From positions 5,714,001 through 5,778,000 of the forward strand of contig NC_051106.1 of assembly GCF_901709675.1 (NCBI RefSeq): a stretch of DNA of 64,000 nucleotides. Reading direction: 5' to 3'. A model generated the notes under the pieces. The model saw only the letters and a list, made by a program, of their open reading frames with translations. It was not told the DNA's origin and ran no database searches. Source of the DNA: Syngnathus acus (Eukaryota > Chordata > Actinopteri > Syngnathiformes > Syngnathidae). Shown here piece by piece: positions 63,952 to 64,000 of this stretch (position 1 is the stretch's first letter; every line of letters begins with the position of its first letter). The position numbers and the translations under genes were made by a program.

Positions 63952-64000
63952 AGATCTAAAAAGTCTACACACCCTATTCAAATGCCAGGTTCTTGTGATA
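63952..64000 (+). mobile_element. dispersed repeat fragment, copy 2 (cut by window edge)
   Basis: AGATCTAAAAAGTCTACACA and CCCTATTCAAATGCCAGGTT match the copy in the cpsf3 intron at 38886-38935. The element continues beyond the right edge. Confidence 0.6.

Larger units (their letters stand above)
58301..64000. other. gene-free right end of the window
   Basis: I recognise no exon in this 5.7 kb stretch. It contains repeat fragments (60555-60640, 61715-61900, 63400-63480, 63952-64000), an inverted repeat (62043-62078), pyrimidine-rich and GAG-rich low-complexity blocks, and a repeat-free part (59340-59960) that may be regulatory. The next gene in the human order, TAF1B, is not seen. Confidence 0.6.

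Overview
This is vertebrate nuclear DNA, almost certainly from a teleost fish. Supporting signs are GT-AG introns that are often only 80-250 bp, protein-coding genes that read as close orthologues of human genes, many microsatellites, and decayed copies of several repeat families typical of ray-finned fish. No bacterial, viral, CRISPR or tRNA feature was found. I cannot name the species or assign the teleost a/b paralogue suffixes from sequence alone.

Layout, left to right. (1) Positions 1-8700 hold the 5' part of mboat2 (minus strand): coding exon 2, a 6.4 kb intron, coding exon 1 and the promoter; the rest of the gene lies beyond the left edge. (2) Positions 8700-11030 are the intergenic stretch and probable 3' UTR of asap2. 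(3) Positions 11031-32458 hold all of asap2 (minus strand), for which I reconstructed 28 coding exons with matching splice phases (970 codons plus stop). (4) Positions 34711-36051 hold itgb1bp1 (minus, 6 coding exons). (5) Positions 37234-40875 hold cpsf3 (plus, 18 coding exons). (6) Positions 41618-42556 hold dnajc30 (minus, 2 exons). (7) Positions 43019-44125 hold iah1 (plus, 6 exons). (8) Positions 45089-51408 hold adam17 (minus, 19 coding exons). (9) Positions 53007-57300 hold a 14-3-3 gene, ywhaq by position (minus, 5 coding exons plus an upstream non-coding exon). (10) Positions 58300-64000 show no recognisable exon, only repeat fragments and possible non-coding regulatory sequence.

The gene set matches the human 2p25.1 block (MBOAT2, ASAP2, ITGB1BP1, CPSF3, IAH1, ADAM17, YWHAQ) with two differences. 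dnajc30 sits between cpsf3 and iah1 (in human it is a single-exon gene on chromosome 7), and asap2 points the opposite way relative to its neighbours from the human arrangement as I recall it. The genes are functionally unrelated housekeeping or signalling genes, so this is a syntenic block rather than a pathway. No undescribed biological system was found. The most interesting items are a stop-free, frame-neutral intron in dnajc30, a frame-neutral proline-rich cassette exon in asap2, twin CTCF-like sites beside an adam17 splice donor, a long-armed inverted-repeat element filling most of a short adam17 intron, and candidate conserved non-coding DNA downstream of the block.
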